A stretch of 9,933 nucleotides of DNA from Prevotellaceae bacterium (GTDB lineage: Bacteria > Bacteroidota > Bacteroidia > Bacteroidales > UBA932). Every line of letters starts with the position of its first letter. The stretch's first letter is position 1. The position numbers and the translations under genes are program-made. This document shows positions 1 through 8,778 of this stretch, piece by piece. The notes under the pieces are model-generated. The model made no database searches. It saw only the letters and a program-made list of their open reading frames with translations, and was not told where the DNA came from. Location of the stretch: the NCBI GenBank assembly GCA_031290755.1, contig JAITMY010000167.1, positions 1-9,933 of the forward strand, read 5' to 3'.

Positions 1-807
1 GTGCGCTGGCCGCTCGCTGGCCGCTGGCGGCTCTACACGGGGCTGTACCTCGACTACGGGCTGAGCAGCGTGAACGCCGCCTCCTCCTCCCAGCCCTTTG
101 TGCCCTACGACCCGCAGCAGCCCACGGCCTACCGCGCCAACAGCACGCTCACCTCCACCTCGCCCGCGCCCACGGCCAGCGGCGAGCGCTTGGTGGACAA
201 GGTAGCGCTGCTGGCGGCGGGGGTGATGGTGCGCCTGGCGCTTGTCCACCCCAAGCCGGCGCCGGGTACGCTGCTCGCGGCGCAGGCGCTGGCGGGCAGG
301 CGCGATACGGTGAAGGTGGTGGACACGGTGAAGGTGGTGGACACGGTGAGGGTCGTCGATACGGTATTTGTCGCCTCCGCCACGCTGAACGTCGTTGACA
401 CGGTATTTATCGTTGCCCCCGCCGCCGCCCGCGAAGCAGCAGCGGACGTATGCAGCAAAAAAGGGATAGAAGGGCCTATTGATGGCTACATGGTGAGGAG
501 CACGCATCCGTTGAACCTGCCGGCAGCCGTGGTAGCGGCGCTTGACAAGCGAGCGGAGCTGCTGAGGCAGTGCCCGGATAAGCGCATTATCGTGGAGGGG
601 CACACCTGCGACCTCGGCACCCACGCGATGAATATTTACCTTGGCCAGCAGCGCGCGGACAAGGTGAAAAAGTACCTTGTGCAGAAAGGCGTGGCCGCCT
701 CGCGCATCGCCACCGCCAGCAAGGCCGAAACAAAGCCGGCGGCGCCCAACACCAGCGAGGCAAACCGAAGGAGGAACCGGCGGGTGGAGATTAGGCTGGT
801 GGAGTAG
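1..807 (+). CDS. OmpA-family outer-membrane protein, 3' part (5' end outside window)
   Basis: C-terminal part of an outer-membrane protein that anchors the outer membrane to peptidoglycan. The frame is open to base 1 and shows no signal peptide, so the GTG at base 1 is probably internal. Residues 1-85 look like the last strands of a beta-barrel (aromatic YTGLYLDYG near 12-20, and a final strand near 67-81). Residues 102-140 form a linker of repeated DTV units: DTVKVV, DTVKVV, DTVRVV, DTVFVA, then DTVFIV from 133. Residues about 158-268 match the OmpA C-terminal fold: GHTCDLGT with D204, LGQQRADKV with R218, and the closing NRRVEIRLVE. D204 and R218 probably correspond to the Asp/Arg pair that binds diaminopimelate in OmpA, by motif position rather than alignment. 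The stop is at 805-807 and no clear terminator follows. The family call is firm; the exact barrel type is uncertain because the 5' end is missing. Confidence 0.85.
   Translation: MRWPLAGRWRLYTGLYLDYGLSSVNAASSSQPFVPYDPQQPTAYRANSTLTSTSPAPTASGERLVDKVALLAAGVMVRLALVHPKPAPGTLLAAQALAGRRDTVKVVDTVKVVDTVRVVDTVFVASATLNVVDTVFIVAPAAAREAAADVCSKKGIEGPIDGYMVRSTHPLNLPAAVVAALDKRAELLRQCPDKRIIVEGHTCDLGTHAMNIYLGQQRADKVKKYLVQKGVAASRIATASKAETKPAAPNTSEANRRRNRRVEIRLVE
304..375 (+). repeat. 18-bp in-frame tandem repeat encoding DTVxVV in the OmpA linker
   Basis: Four consecutive 18-bp units (304-321, 322-339, 340-357, 358-375) encode DTVKVV, DTVKVV, DTVRVV and DTVFVA. A separated fifth DTV unit begins at 397. The first two are nearly identical at the DNA level and the later ones drift, which fits expansion by slippage of a periplasmic spacer between barrel and peptidoglycan-binding domain. 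Confidence 0.8.
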
Positions 808-847
808 GGGGGCAGCTGCTGAAAAAAGAGGGCTGAGGCGGGCAGGG

Positions 848-870
848 TTTGCATAAATTTTGTATCTTAG
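848..870 (+). promoter_or_regulatory. Candidate Bacteroidota promoter upstream of sufB
   Basis: TATCTTAG at 863-870 differs by one base from the Bacteroidota -7 consensus TAnnTTTG and lies in an AT-rich patch 21 bp before the sufB ATG. TTTG at 848-851 is the only nearby -33-like element, but the 11-bp gap is too short, so the -33 box is either absent or degenerate. Placement between genes supports a promoter; the sequence match is only moderate. Confidence 0.35.
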
Positions 871-891
871 CCCCCCAAAAACAAGCAGCTA

Positions 892-2334
892 ATGCCACAG
901 GACAACCTCATAGACGCTATAACCTCGGCGGACTACAAGTACGGCTTCAGCTCGGAGATAGCGAGCGACATCATCCCCAAGGGGCTGAGCGAGGGCGTGG
1001 TGCGCCTCATCTCGGCCAAGAAGGGCGAGCCGGCGTGGATGCTCCGCTTCCGCCTCGAGGCCTTCCGCCGCTGGCAGCAGATGAGCATGCCCACGTGGGC
1101 GCACCTCCACATACCCCCCATTGACTACCAAGACATCAGCTACTACGCCGCCCCCAAGCCGAAGGCCGAAAAGCAGTCGATGGACGAGGTTGACCCCGAG
1201 CTACGCGCCACGTTCAACAAGCTGGGCATCCCGCTGGAGGAGCAGAAGGTGCTGGCCGGCGTGGCCGTGGATGCGGTGATGGACAGCGTGTCGGTCAAAA
1301 CGACCTTCAGCGCGGCGCTGGCCGAGCGGGGCGTCATCTTCTGCTCGTTCAGCGAGGCGGTGCGCGAGCACCCTGCGCTGGTGCAGCGCTACCTGGCCTC
1401 GGTGGTGCCCGTGGGCGACAACTACTTTGCGGCGCTCAACTCCGCGGTCTTCTCCGACGGCTCGTTCTGCTACATCCCCGCGGGGGTGCGGTGCCCCGTG
1501 GAGCTATCGAGCTACTTTCGCATCAACGCGCGGGGCACGGGGCAGTTCGAGCGCACGCTGATTGTGGCCGAGGAGGGCAGCTACGTGAGCTACCTTGAGG
1601 GCTGCACCGCCCCGCAGCGCGACGAAAACCAGCTGCACGCCGCGGTGGTGGAAATCGTGGTGATGCGCGAGGCCGAGGTGCGCTACTCCACGGTGCAGAA
1701 CTGGTACCCGGGCGACAAGGCGGGGCGGGGCGGCATCTTCAACTTCGTAACCAAGCGCGGCCTCTGCAAGGGCGAAAACGCGCGGCTCTCGTGGGCGCAG
1801 GTGGAGACCGGCTCGGCCATCACGTGGAAGTACCCCAGCACCATACTCAAGGGCGACGGCTCCTCGTCGGAGTTCTACTCCGTGGCCGTTACCAACCACC
1901 ACCAGCAGGCCGACACGGGCACCAAGATGGTGCACGTAGGCAAGCGCACCAGCAGCCGCATTGTGAGCAAGGGCATCTCGGCGGGGCGCAGCCAGAACTC
2001 GTACCGCGGCCTCGTGAAGGTGCAGCGGGGCGCCGAGGGCGCGCGCAGCTACGCGCAGTGCGACAGCCTGCTGCTGGGCGACCGCTGCGGGGCGCACACC
2101 TTCCCCCGCATCGAGGTGGGCAACCCCACCGCCGTGGTAGAGCACGAGGCCACCACCTCCAAAATCGGCGAGGAGCAGCTCTTCTACTGCCGCCAGCGCG
2201 GGCTGGCCAACGACGAGGCCGTAGGCCTCATCGTGAACGGCTACGCGCACGAGGTGCTGCGCCGCCTGCCGATGGAGTTCGCCGTGGAGGCGCAAAAGCT
2301 GCTCCAAATCAGCTTAGAGGGTAGCGTGGGGTAA
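892..2334 (+). CDS. sufB: Fe-S cluster assembly scaffold protein SufB
   Basis: SufB is the cytoplasmic scaffold that works with the SufC ATPase and SufD to build iron-sulfur clusters from sulfur passed by SufS/SufE or SufU. The 480-residue product is full length for the family. It is recognisable from the N-terminal IPKGLSEGVVRLIS through YFRINARGTGQFERTLIV, EGCTAPQRDENQLHAA, SAITWKYPSTILKGD and HQQADTGTKM to the terminal LPMEFAVEAQKLLQISLEG. C390 (in QCDSLLLG) and E419 (in VEHEATTSKI) sit where E. coli SufB has C405 and E434, residues tied to cluster assembly; I mapped them by distance from the C terminus. The ATG at 892 gives the expected SufB N terminus, with no Shine-Dalgarno. The oddity is context: in Bacteroidota sufC and sufD normally follow directly, but here a truncated purL follows after 31 bp. 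Confidence 0.97.
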   Translation: MPQDNLIDAITSADYKYGFSSEIASDIIPKGLSEGVVRLISAKKGEPAWMLRFRLEAFRRWQQMSMPTWAHLHIPPIDYQDISYYAAPKPKAEKQSMDEVDPELRATFNKLGIPLEEQKVLAGVAVDAVMDSVSVKTTFSAALAERGVIFCSFSEAVREHPALVQRYLASVVPVGDNYFAALNSAVFSDGSFCYIPAGVRCPVELSSYFRINARGTGQFERTLIVAEEGSYVSYLEGCTAPQRDENQLHAAVVEIVVMREAEVRYSTVQNWYPGDKAGRGGIFNFVTKRGLCKGENARLSWAQVETGSAITWKYPSTILKGDGSSSEFYSVAVTNHHQQADTGTKMVHVGKRTSSRIVSKGISAGRSQNSYRGLVKVQRGAEGARSYAQCDSLLLGDRCGAHTFPRIEVGNPTAVVEHEATTSKIGEEQLFYCRQRGLANDEAVGLIVNGYAHEVLRRLPMEFAVEAQKLLQISLEGSVG

Positions 2335-2378
2335 ACAAGCAAACTTTCAACATTAAAACTGCGATATGCTTTCAACAT
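2335..2378 (+). repeat. AT-rich spacer with a 10-bp direct repeat at the sufB/purL junction
   Basis: The 31-bp spacer 2335-2365 is much more AT-rich than its flanks. CTTTCAACAT occurs at 2344-2353 and again at 2369-2378, the second copy covering the first codons of the purL reading frame, with a period of 25 bp. I see no TAnnTTTG promoter and no hairpin terminator here. The repeat lies exactly where the N-terminal half of PurL is missing. Ten bases may be chance in AT-rich DNA. Confidence 0.45.
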
Positions 2379-4345
2379 CATCATTCATTGAACAAGAGCT
2401 GCTGCTCCATCAGGTGCTTGCGCTTGAGGCGGTGGGCTGCAAGGACTGGCTCACCAGCAAGGTTGACCGCTCGGTTACGGGGCGCGTGGCCATGCAGCAG
2501 TGCGCCGGCGAGCTGCAATTGCCGCTCAACAACCTCGGCGTGGTGGCGCTCGACTACCGCGGGGCGCGGGGCGTGGCCACCTCCATTGGCCACGCGCCGG
2601 CGGCGGGGCTTATCAGCGCCGAGGCCGGCGCCCGCCTGTCCATTGCCGAGGCGCTCACCAACCTTGTGTGGGCGCCCATTGCGGGGGGGCTGCGCGGCGT
2701 GTCGCTCAGCGCCAACTGGATGTGGCCGTGCCGGAGCGCGGGCGAGGACGCCCGCCTGTACCGCGCGGTGAAGGCGGCCAGCGACTTTGCGCAGGCGCTG
2801 GGCGTGAACATCCCCACGGGGAAGGACTCGCTCTCGATGACCCAGAAGTACCCCGACGGGCGGCAGGTGCTGGCGCCCGGCACCGTCATCATCTCCACGG
2901 TGGGCGAGGTGAGCGACGTGCGCCGGGTGGTCAGCCCCGTGCTTCGCCCCGCGCCAGAGAGCACCCTGCTCTACCTCAACCTGAGCCGCCTGCCCCTCAC
3001 GCTGGGCGGCAGCAGCGCGGCGCAGGTGCTCGACGAGCAGGAGGCCGCCGCGCCCGACGTGGGCAACCCCGCCTACTTCGCCGCGGCCTTCGCCGCCGTG
3101 CAGGAGCTTGTGGAGAAGGGCATGGTGCTGGCCGGCCACGACGTGAGCGCCGGTGGCCTCATCACCACCCTCCTCGAAATGACCTTTGCCAACGTGGAGG
3201 GCGGCGTGGAGGTGGACATCACCCCGCTGGGCGGGCTGCAAAACGCGCTCTTTGCCGAGAACCCCGCCGTGGTGCTACAGGTGCCCGACGCCGCCCTCGC
3301 CAAGGAGCTGCTGCACCGCCACGGCGTGGAGGCCGTGGCCATTGGCGCCCCCATACCCGCGCGGAGCCTCCGCCTGTTTCACAACGGGCAAAAGCACAAG
3401 CTGGACGTGGACGCGCTGCGCGACCTGTGGTACAAGCCCTCGTTCCTGCTCGACTGCCTCCAGAGCGGCGAGGGCAAGGCGCAGGAGCGCTACGCGGGCT
3501 ACAAGCAGCAGCCCGTGCGGTGGCGGCTCCCGCAGCGCTTCACCGGCAAGCTGGCGCAGTACGGCCTCGACCCGCGAGGGGGGGCGGCCACCGGCAGGCG
3601 CCCCCTCGCGGCGGTGCTCCGCGAAAAAGGCTCGCAGTGCGAGCGCGAAACCGCGTGGGCGCTCCACCTTGCGGGCTTCGACGTGCGCGACGTGCACACC
3701 ACCGACCTCATCGCTGGCCGCGAGGGGCTGGAGGACGTGCGCCTGCTGGTCTTCGTGGGCGGCTTCTCCAACTCCGACGTGCTCGGCTCGGCCAAGGGCT
3801 GGGCGGGGGCGCTGCTGTTCAACCCCAGCGCGAAGCAGGCACTCGACCGCTTCTACGCCCGCCCCGACACGCTGAGCCTCGGCATCTGCAACGGCTGCCA
3901 GCTCATGGCCGAGCTGGGGGTGCTGGCGCCCGCCCCCGTCCGCCTGCTCCACAACGACTCCCGCAAGTTCGAGAGCGCCTTCGTGGGCGTAGAGGTGCTG
4001 CCCGGCGCCTCGGTGATGCTTCGCCCGCTGGCCGGCGCAACGCTGGGCGTGTGGGTGGCGCACGGCGAGGGCACGTTCGACCTGCCGCCCGCCGCCGAGG
4101 GGGGCTACAGCGTTGCCCTGCGCTACGCCTACGACGCTTACCCGGCCAACCCCAACGGCTCGCCCAACGCTGTGGCCGGCGTGTGCTCTGCCGATGGCCG
4201 ACACCTCGCCATGATGCCCCACCCCGAGCGAGCCGTCCACCCCTGGACCTGCGCCTACGTCCCCGACCTCAACCGGCAGGACGAGGTTACGCCCTGGATA
4301 GAAATGTTTGTCAGCGCAAGAGAGTGGGTGGAGGCACGGACGTAG
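2366..4345 (+). pseudogene. purL: PurL (FGAM synthase) C-terminal half only: A2/B2 synthetase region plus glutaminase; truncated or split gene
   Basis: Large-type PurL converts FGAR, glutamine and ATP to FGAM in purine synthesis; full-length proteins are about 1,200-1,300 residues, this one 659. It begins at the second synthetase half: VGCKDWLTSKVDRSVTG at about 23-39, NIPTGKDSLSM, the LAGHDVSAGG motif with H258, and FAENPAVVLQV. The C-terminal class I glutaminase follows: GFSNSDVLGSAKGWAGA, GICNGCQLM with nucleophile C508, and MMPHPERAVHPW with H619 and E621 completing the triad. The N-terminal PurS-like domain, the linker with its catalytic His, and the first synthetase half are absent from the window. 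The retained half is intact with no frameshift, and the glutaminase triad is kept, so it is not visibly decaying. The ATG at 2366 is the first start in frame; residues 1-13 do not clearly match PurL. Options are a pseudogene, a genuine two-gene PurL whose other half lies elsewhere, or an assembly join. Alone it should not make FGAM. Confidence 0.85.
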
Positions 4346-4356
4346 AAGCCTTGGCG

Positions 4357-7300
4357 GTGAACCGGAAGCGCATATTGAAAAAGGTACTGACCGTGCTTGC
4401 TGCGGCGGCGCTGTCGCTGGCGCTGCTGTTCACAACCCTCGTCTGTGTGTTGCAGCACGAGGCGGTGCAGCGCTACCTGCTGGGCAAGGTGGTGGCCGCG
4501 CTGTCCGGCAGGCTGAACGCCGAGGTGAGCGTGGGGGCGGTGCGCATCAGCTGGATTAACCGCGTGGCGCTGACCGACGTGTGCGTGAGGGACAACCGGC
4601 GGGACACGCTGCTGGCGGTGGCCGACCTCTCGGCCTCGCTGCTGGGCGTGGACTTTTCGAGCAGCCTCGTGAGGGTGGGCACGCTGCGCCTGTCGGGCGG
4701 GCAGCTGCGCCTGTCCACCGATGCGCAGGGGGTGCTCAACGCGCAGCCGCTGCTGGAGGGGCTGCGGCGCAACGCCCCTCGCGACAGCCTGCCGTCGGCG
4801 CTACAGCTGCACGTGGGCCGCGTGGAGGCCAGCCGGCTGGCGGTGCGCTACGCCGACGCCCGCACGGGGCAGCGCGTGGAGGTGAGCGAGCTGGGCTTCA
4901 GGCTGAGCGACCTGCGGCTGGCGGGCGACACGCTGGGCTGCCTCGTAGAGCGCTTGCAGCTGTGCGCCTTCGACGGCTTCTGCCTGCGCAACCTGTCGGG
5001 CGCCCTGCGCGTAGCCCCCCAATCCTTTATAGAGGTGCGCGACCTCACGCTGCGCGACGACCACTCGGCGCTGCACGCCTCGCGCTGCTGCCTGCGCTAC
5101 GCGGGGGTAGAGGCCTTCGGCAGCTTTGCCGAGCGGGTGCACCTCTCGCTGCACCTGCTGCCCTCGCGGGTGGACGCGCGTAGCCTCGCCCCCTTCCTAC
5201 CCCCCTCGGCCTTAGGCCCCGCTGCCGGCCTGAGCCTCCGCGCCGAGGGTCTCGTGGAGGGCACGCTGGGCGACCTCCACGCCCGCGACCTCCAGCTGGG
5301 CTTCGGCAGCGCCGGAACCCTCAAGGCCAGCGCCTCCGCGCAGGGGCTGCCCGACGTGCGGCGCACCTTTTTCACGCTTGACGTAGAGCACCTCTCGTGC
5401 GCGGTGGCCGACCTGCCCCTGCCCGACAGCCTGCTGCGCGGCAAGGCGCCCCTGCGGGCGCTGGGCAGGGTAGCGGGTAGCGGGCGCTTCTCTGGCTACG
5501 TGGGCGACTTTGTGGCCAACGGCCTGCTGTCATCCGCCCTCGGAACGGTGGCCTACAGCCTCACGCTGGCGCCGGCGCCGGATTCGACCCTGGCCTTCGG
5601 CGGCGAGCTGCGGGCCGCAGGCTTCGACGTGGGGCGGCTGCTGGGCGACACGCTGCTGGGCAGGGCAACCCTCTACGGCAAGGCCAAGGGCGCCTACGAC
5701 GGGCAGCTGGCCCTCGGCCTCGACGTCAGCGCGGCCACGCTGGAGGTGGGCGGCTACGCTGCCCGCGGCGCAAGGCTCAGCGGGCAGCTGGCGGGGCGCA
5801 CGTTTCGGGGTAGCCTCGCGTGCAGCGATGCGAACCTGAGCTTCGACGCCCACGGCATGGTGGCCTTTGAGAGGGAGCGCCTACAGCTGGACGCCGCGCT
5901 ACAGCTGCACCGCGCCGACTTGGTAGCCCTTGGCCTCAACCGCCGCGACAGCGTGTCGCGCCTCAGCCTGAGCGCCGCCGCGCAGCTCGGCGGCAGCAGC
6001 CTCGGCAGGCTCGAGGGCAGGCTCACGGTGGACAGCGCACGGTACGCCGCCCCGCAGGGCGACGTGGCGGTGGGGGCGCTCACGCTGGCCTCCGCCGTTG
6101 CCGACAGCCTCCGGCGCCTCACGCTCACCTCCGCCGTGCTCGACGCCGCGGTGCAGGCCACCTGCGGCTTCGACCGCTTTGTCCCCACGCTGGGAGGCCT
6201 GCTGCGCCACTACCTGTCGGCCTACCACACGCTGCCGGCGGCGGACAGCGGCGGGCAGCCCTGCCGCTACGAGTTCGCGCTCCTCCTCAAGGACGCCCAG
6301 CCGCTGCGCCCGCTGCTGGGCAGCGTGGGGGAGGTGGCCGACAGCACGGCGCTCACCGGCCTGCTGTCCTCCAACGTGCGCGACTTCCGCCTGAGCCTGA
6401 CCTCCCCCGCGCTGCGCTACGCCGGCGTGGAGGCCACTGACGTGGCGCTGGTGGCCTCTGGGCGCGACTCGCTGCTGCGCCTCCTCTGCCGCTGGAGCGA
6501 GCTGGGCGTGGGCAGCCTCAAGCTCTACCGCTGGAACATGGTGGGCAGCTTGGCCAACAGCGCCCTCGCGCTCGACGCCTACTACGAAACCGACACGCTG
6601 CTAAGCCGCGTCAGCGCCACGGCGCACTTCTTTGAGAACCGGCAGGGCGAAAAGGGCGTGACCCTGGACATCTCCCCCTCGGAGGTGGCCGTGGGCAGCA
6701 GCCTCTGGCGCCTGTCGCCCGCCAGCGTGAGGCTCGAGGGCGGGCGCTGCCTTATCAGCCACTTTGCGCTGGCCAGCGACAAGCAGCAGCTGCGCCTCGA
6801 CGGCGCCATCTCCGACCAGCAGGGCGACACCCTCGCCTGCGAGCTGCACAACCTCAGGGCGGCCTCGCTGCTGGCGCTGGCGGGCAGCAAGGCCGACCTG
6901 AGCGGCGACATCTCCGGAAGGCTCGTGGTAGGCGGCCTGCTGGCGCCCACCTCGCGCTTTTTTGCCAACATGGAGGCCACCGGCGTGGCCTTCGCGCAGC
7001 GGGAGGTGGGCAACATCACGCTGAGCAGCTTTGCCGTGGGCGAGAGCAAGGACATCGCCGTGCGCCTGCGCGTGGAGCGTGGCGGCGCAGACAACCTGCG
7101 CATGGAGGGGCTGCTGAAGGCCAACGGCGAGCTGGACGCCACGGCGCAGCTGCGCGGGGTGGAGCTGCACCACGTTATGCCCGCGGTGCAGAGCGCCCTC
7201 GCCGACATCGGCGGAACGCTCAGCGGCGACCTGAGCGTTACCGGCCCCCTGCGGCGCCTCATGCTCAACGGAAAGCAGCTGCGCATAGACAGCGGCCAGC

Positions 7301-8721
7301 TGCGCGTGAGCTACCTCAACGCCCTGTTCAAAATGGAGGGGCCGGTGGACATGGAGAACAGCACGCTGCTGGTGCGCAACATGCCCGCCGGCGATGCGAA
7401 GCAGGGCAAGGGGCGGCTCGACTTCACGCTGGGCAACCTCACGCAGCCGGCGCAGCTCTACTACTCGCTCAAGGTGAAGCCCGACAACATGTACGTGCTC
7501 GACCTCGCCGAGGGGCACAACGACTACTTCTACGGGCAGGGCTACGGCAGCGGCGTGGTGCAGATTGACCGGCTACAGGGCGAAACCACCATCAGCGTGG
7601 CCGCCACCACCAACGCAGGCACCACGCTCATCATCCCGCTGGGGAAGAAGAACGCGGCGCAGGGCAGCAGCTTCATCACCTTTGTGGCGCCCGCCGACAG
7701 CGGCGCCGGGCGCCGCGCCGCCCCAGGCAAGCTCCCCGCCAAGAACCTGAAGCTCGACCTCACCTTTGACGTGGACGGCAGCACGAACGTTGAGATGCTG
7801 CTCAACCCCACCACGGGCGACGCCATCAAGGCCACCGGCGCCGGCCGCATCAGGGTGGAGACAGACGCGGCCTCGGGCACCGCCCGCGTGTTCGGGCAGT
7901 ACACCATCCAGCGCGGCGAGTACGCCATCGCCTTTCAGGGCATCATGCCCAAAACCTTTAAGGTGAAGCAGGGCGGCACCATCAGCTTCAACGGCGACTT
8001 CCCCTCCACCTCGGCCAGCATTCAGGCCATCTACCAGCTGCGCGCGCCCTTGTCCGACCTGCTGGGCGACTCCGGCCAGTATAAGCACTTTGTCCCCATA
8101 GAGTGCAAGGTCATCATGACCGGGCGCCTCGCCGCCCCCGACATCAGGTTCGAGATAGACGCGCCCACCGCCGACAACAAGTCCCGCGAGCTGATGCGCG
8201 CCCGGCTCACCACCGAGGGCATGGTCATGCAGTTCCTCTCCCTGCTCGTGGCCAACCGCTTCATGCCGCAGGACGTGGCCAGCGGCAGCCAAAATTCGCA
8301 GAGCGCGAACGTGCTGGGAGGGGTGCTCGCCGCGCAGCTCTCCAGCCTCATCTCGCAGTTCGCCAACGTCAACTTCGGCTTCAACATCAACAACCTGCCC
8401 GGCGCCGGCGGCGAAAGCAGCTGGGGCATGTCCATCAACACCGGCATCACCGACCGCGTAATCTTCAACGCCAGCTTCGAGCAGCAGCCGCAGCTGCGCC
8501 ACCTCAACCCCAACAACAGCGAGTACACCGGCGACGTGGACGTGGAGGTGCTCCTCGACAAGTCCGGCAAGGTGCGCCTCAAGCTCTTTGGCCACGCCAA
8601 CGACCAGTACACCGAAATGGTGGGCGGCAGCAACCGCTACGGCGTAGGCATGGTGTATCAGGAGGACTTCGACACCTTCGCCGACCTCTGGCGGGCGCTC
8701 GTAAGAGGGAAGAAGAAGTAG
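4357..8721 (+). CDS. tamB: TamB/AsmA-like translocation and assembly protein (DUF490 C-terminal domain)
   Basis: TamB-type proteins are anchored in the inner membrane and span the periplasm as a long beta-rich groove, working with a BamA-like partner in outer-membrane protein assembly and in lipid transport. The product has 1,454 residues, normal for Bacteroidota. N-terminal MNRKRILKKVL is followed by one hydrophobic segment (about 10-32), then an AsmA-like start (residues about 35-130). The middle is repetitive beta-rich sequence dense in Leu, Ser, Gly and Asp. The DUF490-type C-terminal domain starts near residue 1000, with FYGQGYGSGVVQIDRLQGE, SVAATTNAGTTLIIPLG, RGEYAIAFQGIMPKTFKV, and the final MSINTGITDRVIFNASFE and GVGMVYQEDFD. 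I chose the GTG at 4357, which puts a basic stretch just before the membrane helix; TTG 4351 or GTG 4324 (overlapping purL) are alternatives. It starts 11 bp after purL, so co-transcription is likely. No BamA-like partner is in the window. Confidence 0.87.
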   Translation: MNRKRILKKVLTVLAAAALSLALLFTTLVCVLQHEAVQRYLLGKVVAALSGRLNAEVSVGAVRISWINRVALTDVCVRDNRRDTLLAVADLSASLLGVDFSSSLVRVGTLRLSGGQLRLSTDAQGVLNAQPLLEGLRRNAPRDSLPSALQLHVGRVEASRLAVRYADARTGQRVEVSELGFRLSDLRLAGDTLGCLVERLQLCAFDGFCLRNLSGALRVAPQSFIEVRDLTLRDDHSALHASRCCLRYAGVEAFGSFAERVHLSLHLLPSRVDARSLAPFLPPSALGPAAGLSLRAEGLVEGTLGDLHARDLQLGFGSAGTLKASASAQGLPDVRRTFFTLDVEHLSCAVADLPLPDSLLRGKAPLRALGRVAGSGRFSGYVGDFVANGLLSSALGTVAYSLTLAPAPDSTLAFGGELRAAGFDVGRLLGDTLLGRATLYGKAKGAYDGQLALGLDVSAATLEVGGYAARGARLSGQLAGRTFRGSLACSDANLSFDAHGMVAFERERLQLDAALQLHRADLVALGLNRRDSVSRLSLSAAAQLGGSSLGRLEGRLTVDSARYAAPQGDVAVGALTLASAVADSLRRLTLTSAVLDAAVQATCGFDRFVPTLGGLLRHYLSAYHTLPAADSGGQPCRYEFALLLKDAQPLRPLLGSVGEVADSTALTGLLSSNVRDFRLSLTSPALRYAGVEATDVALVASGRDSLLRLLCRWSELGVGSLKLYRWNMVGSLANSALALDAYYETDTLLSRVSATAHFFENRQGEKGVTLDISPSEVAVGSSLWRLSPASVRLEGGRCLISHFALASDKQQLRLDGAISDQQGDTLACELHNLRAASLLALAGSKADLSGDISGRLVVGGLLAPTSRFFANMEATGVAFAQREVGNITLSSFAVGESKDIAVRLRVERGGADNLRMEGLLKANGELDATAQLRGVELHHVMPAVQSALADIGGTLSGDLSVTGPLRRLMLNGKQLRIDSGQLRVSYLNALFKMEGPVDMENSTLLVRNMPAGDAKQGKGRLDFTLGNLTQPAQLYYSLKVKPDNMYVLDLAEGHNDYFYGQGYGSGVVQIDRLQGETTISVAATTNAGTTLIIPLGKKNAAQGSSFITFVAPADSGAGRRAAPGKLPAKNLKLDLTFDVDGSTNVEMLLNPTTGDAIKATGAGRIRVETDAASGTARVFGQYTIQRGEYAIAFQGIMPKTFKVKQGGTISFNGDFPSTSASIQAIYQLRAPLSDLLGDSGQYKHFVPIECKVIMTGRLAAPDIRFEIDAPTADNKSRELMRARLTTEGMVMQFLSLLVANRFMPQDVASGSQNSQSANVLGGVLAAQLSSLISQFANVNFGFNINNLPGAGGESSWGMSINTGITDRVIFNASFEQQPQLRHLNPNNSEYTGDVDVEVLLDKSGKVRLKLFGHANDQYTEMVGGSNRYGVGMVYQEDFDTFADLWRALVRGKKK

Positions 8722-8725
8722 GTAT

Positions 8726-8755
8726 TTTGCAGGGATGAAAAAAAGTGTACCTTTG
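8726..8755 (+). promoter_or_regulatory. Bacteroidota-type promoter for the retropepsin gene pair
   Basis: TTTG at 8726-8729 and TACCTTTG at 8748-8755 are perfect matches to the -33 (TTTG) and -7 (TAnnTTTG) consensus of Bacteroides primary-sigma promoters, separated by 18 bp, which is in the usual range. The -7 box ends 23 bp before the ATG at 8779, giving a short AT-rich leader. It lies just after the stop of the tamB-like gene and marks the start of a separate transcription unit. Confidence 0.75.
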
Positions 8756-8778
8756 CCATAAATTAAATTTTTACTACT

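Noticed and set aside
808..891. Terminator between the OmpA-like gene and sufB
   Set aside because: I found no inverted repeat followed by a T run here, only the AT-rich promoter-like patch.
1504..2307. Long antisense open frames opposite sufB, purL and the tamB-like gene (also 2381-3241, 3275-4240, 6601-7518, 7573-9033)
   Set aside because: All lie opposite strong sense genes in GC-rich DNA, and are His/Ala/Arg/Val-rich without any recognisable domain.
2500..8721. A single 2,073-codon open frame running through purL into the tamB-like gene
   Set aside because: From 2500 to about 4350 it reads purL out of frame, giving Arg/Ala/Gly-rich low-complexity sequence. Only the part from about 4357 has real protein features. 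The lack of stops is an effect of high GC.
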